Source: Synechococcus sp. CC9605
GTDB lineage: Bacteria; Cyanobacteriota; Cyanobacteriia; PCC-6307; Cyanobiaceae
DNA: 64,000 bases
Direction of reading: 5' to 3'
Assembly (NCBI RefSeq): GCF_000012625.1
Contig: NC_007516.1
Coordinates: forward strand, 2,294,001-2,358,000
Shown: positions 62,952-64,000 of the stretch, one piece after another
Numbering within the stretch: the first letter of the stretch is position 1
Layout: every line of letters begins with the position of its first letter
Position numbers and translations under genes: made by a program
The notes under the pieces: generated by a model
Databases searched by the model: none
Told to the model about the DNA's origin: nothing
What the model saw: the letters and a program-made list of their open reading frames with translations, nothing else

Positions 62952-63341
62952 TCAGCCGGCGTTGACCTTGGCGCCGTAGGCCTCAGCGGTCATCAGGCTG
63001 TCGAGCTCGGCGGGGTCCGACGGACGCAGCACCAGCAGCCAGCCCTCACCGTGGGGGTCGTTCTGCAGCTCCTCCGGACTGGCCAGCACCGCTTCATTGC
63101 GTTGCACCACCTCACCAGCAATCGGTGCATACATGTCTTCCACAGCCTTCACTGACTCCACCGAGCCAAAGCTGGTGCCCTTCGCCAGGCTGGCGCCCAC
63201 ATCCGGCAGATCCACAAACACGATGTCGCCCAGCTGATCAACGGCGAAGGCACTGATGCCCACTCGCACCAGCTCACCATCGGCATTGGCGTACTCGTGG
63301 CTGTCGGCGAAGCGAAAAGAGTCGGGGAACGCGAACGCCAT
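62952..63341 (-). CDS. gcvH: glycine cleavage system H protein
   Basis: 129 residues. The lipoylation Lys lies in [17 protein letters not shown] (~residue 63), in the standard ExVKA loop. Shuttles the aminomethyl group between P, T and L proteins. 10 bp after the upstream PLP-enzyme gene and 58 bp before gcvP; gcvT is not here. Confidence 0.96.
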   Translation of the reverse strand: MAFAFPDSFRFADSHEYANADGELVRVGISAFAVDQLGDIVFVDLPDVGASLAKGTSFGSVESVKAVEDMYAPIAGEVVQRNEAVLASPEELQNDPHGEGWLLVLRPSDPAELDSLMTAEAYGAKVNAG

Positions 63342-63351
63342 CGAGGCAGTT

Positions 63352-64000
63352 TCAGGTGGTCCCAGTTTGCGGGAGATTGATCAGTCCTGCCGCATTGAGG
63401 TCACACAACGCACGGGAAAGGGCCAGGCGGATGTGAGCCCGATGGGTGCCGCCCTGCACATAGAGGTTGAACGGTTCCCGCAACGGCGCATCGGCCGAAA
63501 ATTCACTGGTGGAGCCGTCGATGAAGGTCCCCCCGGCCATCACCAGATCCGAGGCATAACCCGGCATCGAGGCCGGCACCGGATCGAGGTAGGCCCCGAT
63601 CGGCGACATTGCCTGGAAGGCACGGCACACCACCTTGAGGGCGTCGGGACTGCCCAGCCGAACCGCCTGGATCAAATCGCTACGCACGGCCCCGGGCGCT
63701 GGATTGACGGGGAAGCCCAGCCGCTCAAACACCCCTGCCACCAGATCGGCGCCAATCAAGGCCTCTGACACCATCTGCGGTGCCAGGAAAAGCCCCTGCA
63801 GCACCAGGCGCTGCAGGTCAAATCCCGTGCCGCCCTCACTGCCGATGCCCGGCGCCGTGAGCCGGCAGCAGGCCTGCTCCACCAGATCGGCCCGTCCTGC
63901 GATGTAACCGCCGGTGGGGGCGATGGTGCCGCCGAGGTTCTTGATCAACGATCCAGCGATCAGATCCGCCCCAACCGCCGTCGGCTCCTGCTCCTGCACC
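63352..64000 (-). CDS. methionine gamma-lyase-like / aluminium-resistance-type PLP enzyme, partial
   Basis: The C-terminal 216 codons of a gene whose start lies beyond the window. Motif ADLIAGSLIKNLGGTIAPTG carries the PLP Lys of this family, followed by GYIAGRADLVEQACCRLTAP, FDLQRLVLQGLFLAPQMV and a C-terminal SRALCDLNAAGL. It belongs to the fold-type I Cys/Met-metabolism relatives called aluminium-resistance proteins (PF06838). The true substrate is unknown. Directly upstream of gcvH, so part of a gcvH-gcvP operon. Confidence 0.85.
   Translation of the reverse strand, partial: VQEQEPTAVGADLIAGSLIKNLGGTIAPTGGYIAGRADLVEQACCRLTAPGIGSEGGTGFDLQRLVLQGLFLAPQMVSEALIGADLVAGVFERLGFPVNPAPGAVRSDLIQAVRLGSPDALKVVCRAFQAMSPIGAYLDPVPASMPGYASDLVMAGGTFIDGSTSEFSADAPLREPFNLYVQGGTHRAHIRLALSRALCDLNAAGLINLPQTGTT

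Overview
The window looks like chromosomal DNA of a marine unicellular cyanobacterium of the Synechococcus/Cyanobium type. This is inferred from a paired Flv3/Flv1 diflavin flavodiiron system, a biosynthetic speA, CHASE2 adenylate cyclase next to a FecR-domain protein, a MEKHLA-domain protein, and compact GC-rich housekeeping genes with 4-nt overlaps. No rRNA, tRNA, CRISPR array, integrase or transposase was seen.

Layout. 1-1700: small accessory genes, one frameshifted. 1705-9980: housekeeping genes (argJ, coaE, gatB, thiO) interrupted at 3.6-6.5 kb by a 737-bp tandem array carrying three copies of a secreted-protein gene and two more secreted-protein genes. 10.1-21.5 kb: a peptide-export and peptide-modification island. 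21.5-24.5 kb: decayed genes. 24.5-33.4 kb: ndk, speA, and a cyclic-AMP block (Crp-type regulator, adenylate cyclase, FecR protein, cNMP-binding/methylglyoxal-synthase fusion). 33.4-41.1 kb: alaS, SNF2 helicase, SWIM protein, MEKHLA protein. 41.9-51.0 kb: a 1143-residue repetitive surface/RTX-like protein, an Hsp20, and a second type I secretion set with a foldase. 51.1-64.0 kb: Nramp-like transporter, flv3/flv1, rubrerythrin, FMN reductase, pirin, gcvP, gcvH and a partial PLP enzyme.

The central discovery candidate is 10.1-21.5 kb. It encodes a MccB-like ThiF-family adenylyltransferase, an MccD-like SAM enzyme, a PLP decarboxylase and a GNAT acetyltransferase matching the two halves of MccE, and two identical 56-residue precursors that end in Asn, as MccB substrates must. 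Unlike classical microcin C, the precursor has a canonical double-glycine-type leader (L-12, L-7, V-4, A-2, G-1), and the exporter is a three-gene NHLM-type set (inactive-N-terminus ABC, HlyD, C39-peptidase ABC). I infer a leader-directed peptide-nucleotide (microcin C-like) antibiotic cleaved and exported by a C39 transporter.

A second theme is cAMP. Perfect TGTGA-N6-TCACA palindromes sit about 103-105 bp upstream of the start codon of all three tandem secreted-protein genes and of the first precursor gene, with a one-mismatch version before the second. A Crp homologue whose recognition helix keeps the Arg-Glu...Arg contacts, and an adenylate cyclase, lie in the same window. A cNMP-binding domain fused to methylglyoxal synthase adds a further likely cAMP output. 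Several genes (VOC protein, exporter-linked cNMP protein, FkbM methyltransferase, cNMP-methyltransferase, SWIM protein) carry frameshifts or in-frame stops, which are real decay or sequence errors.
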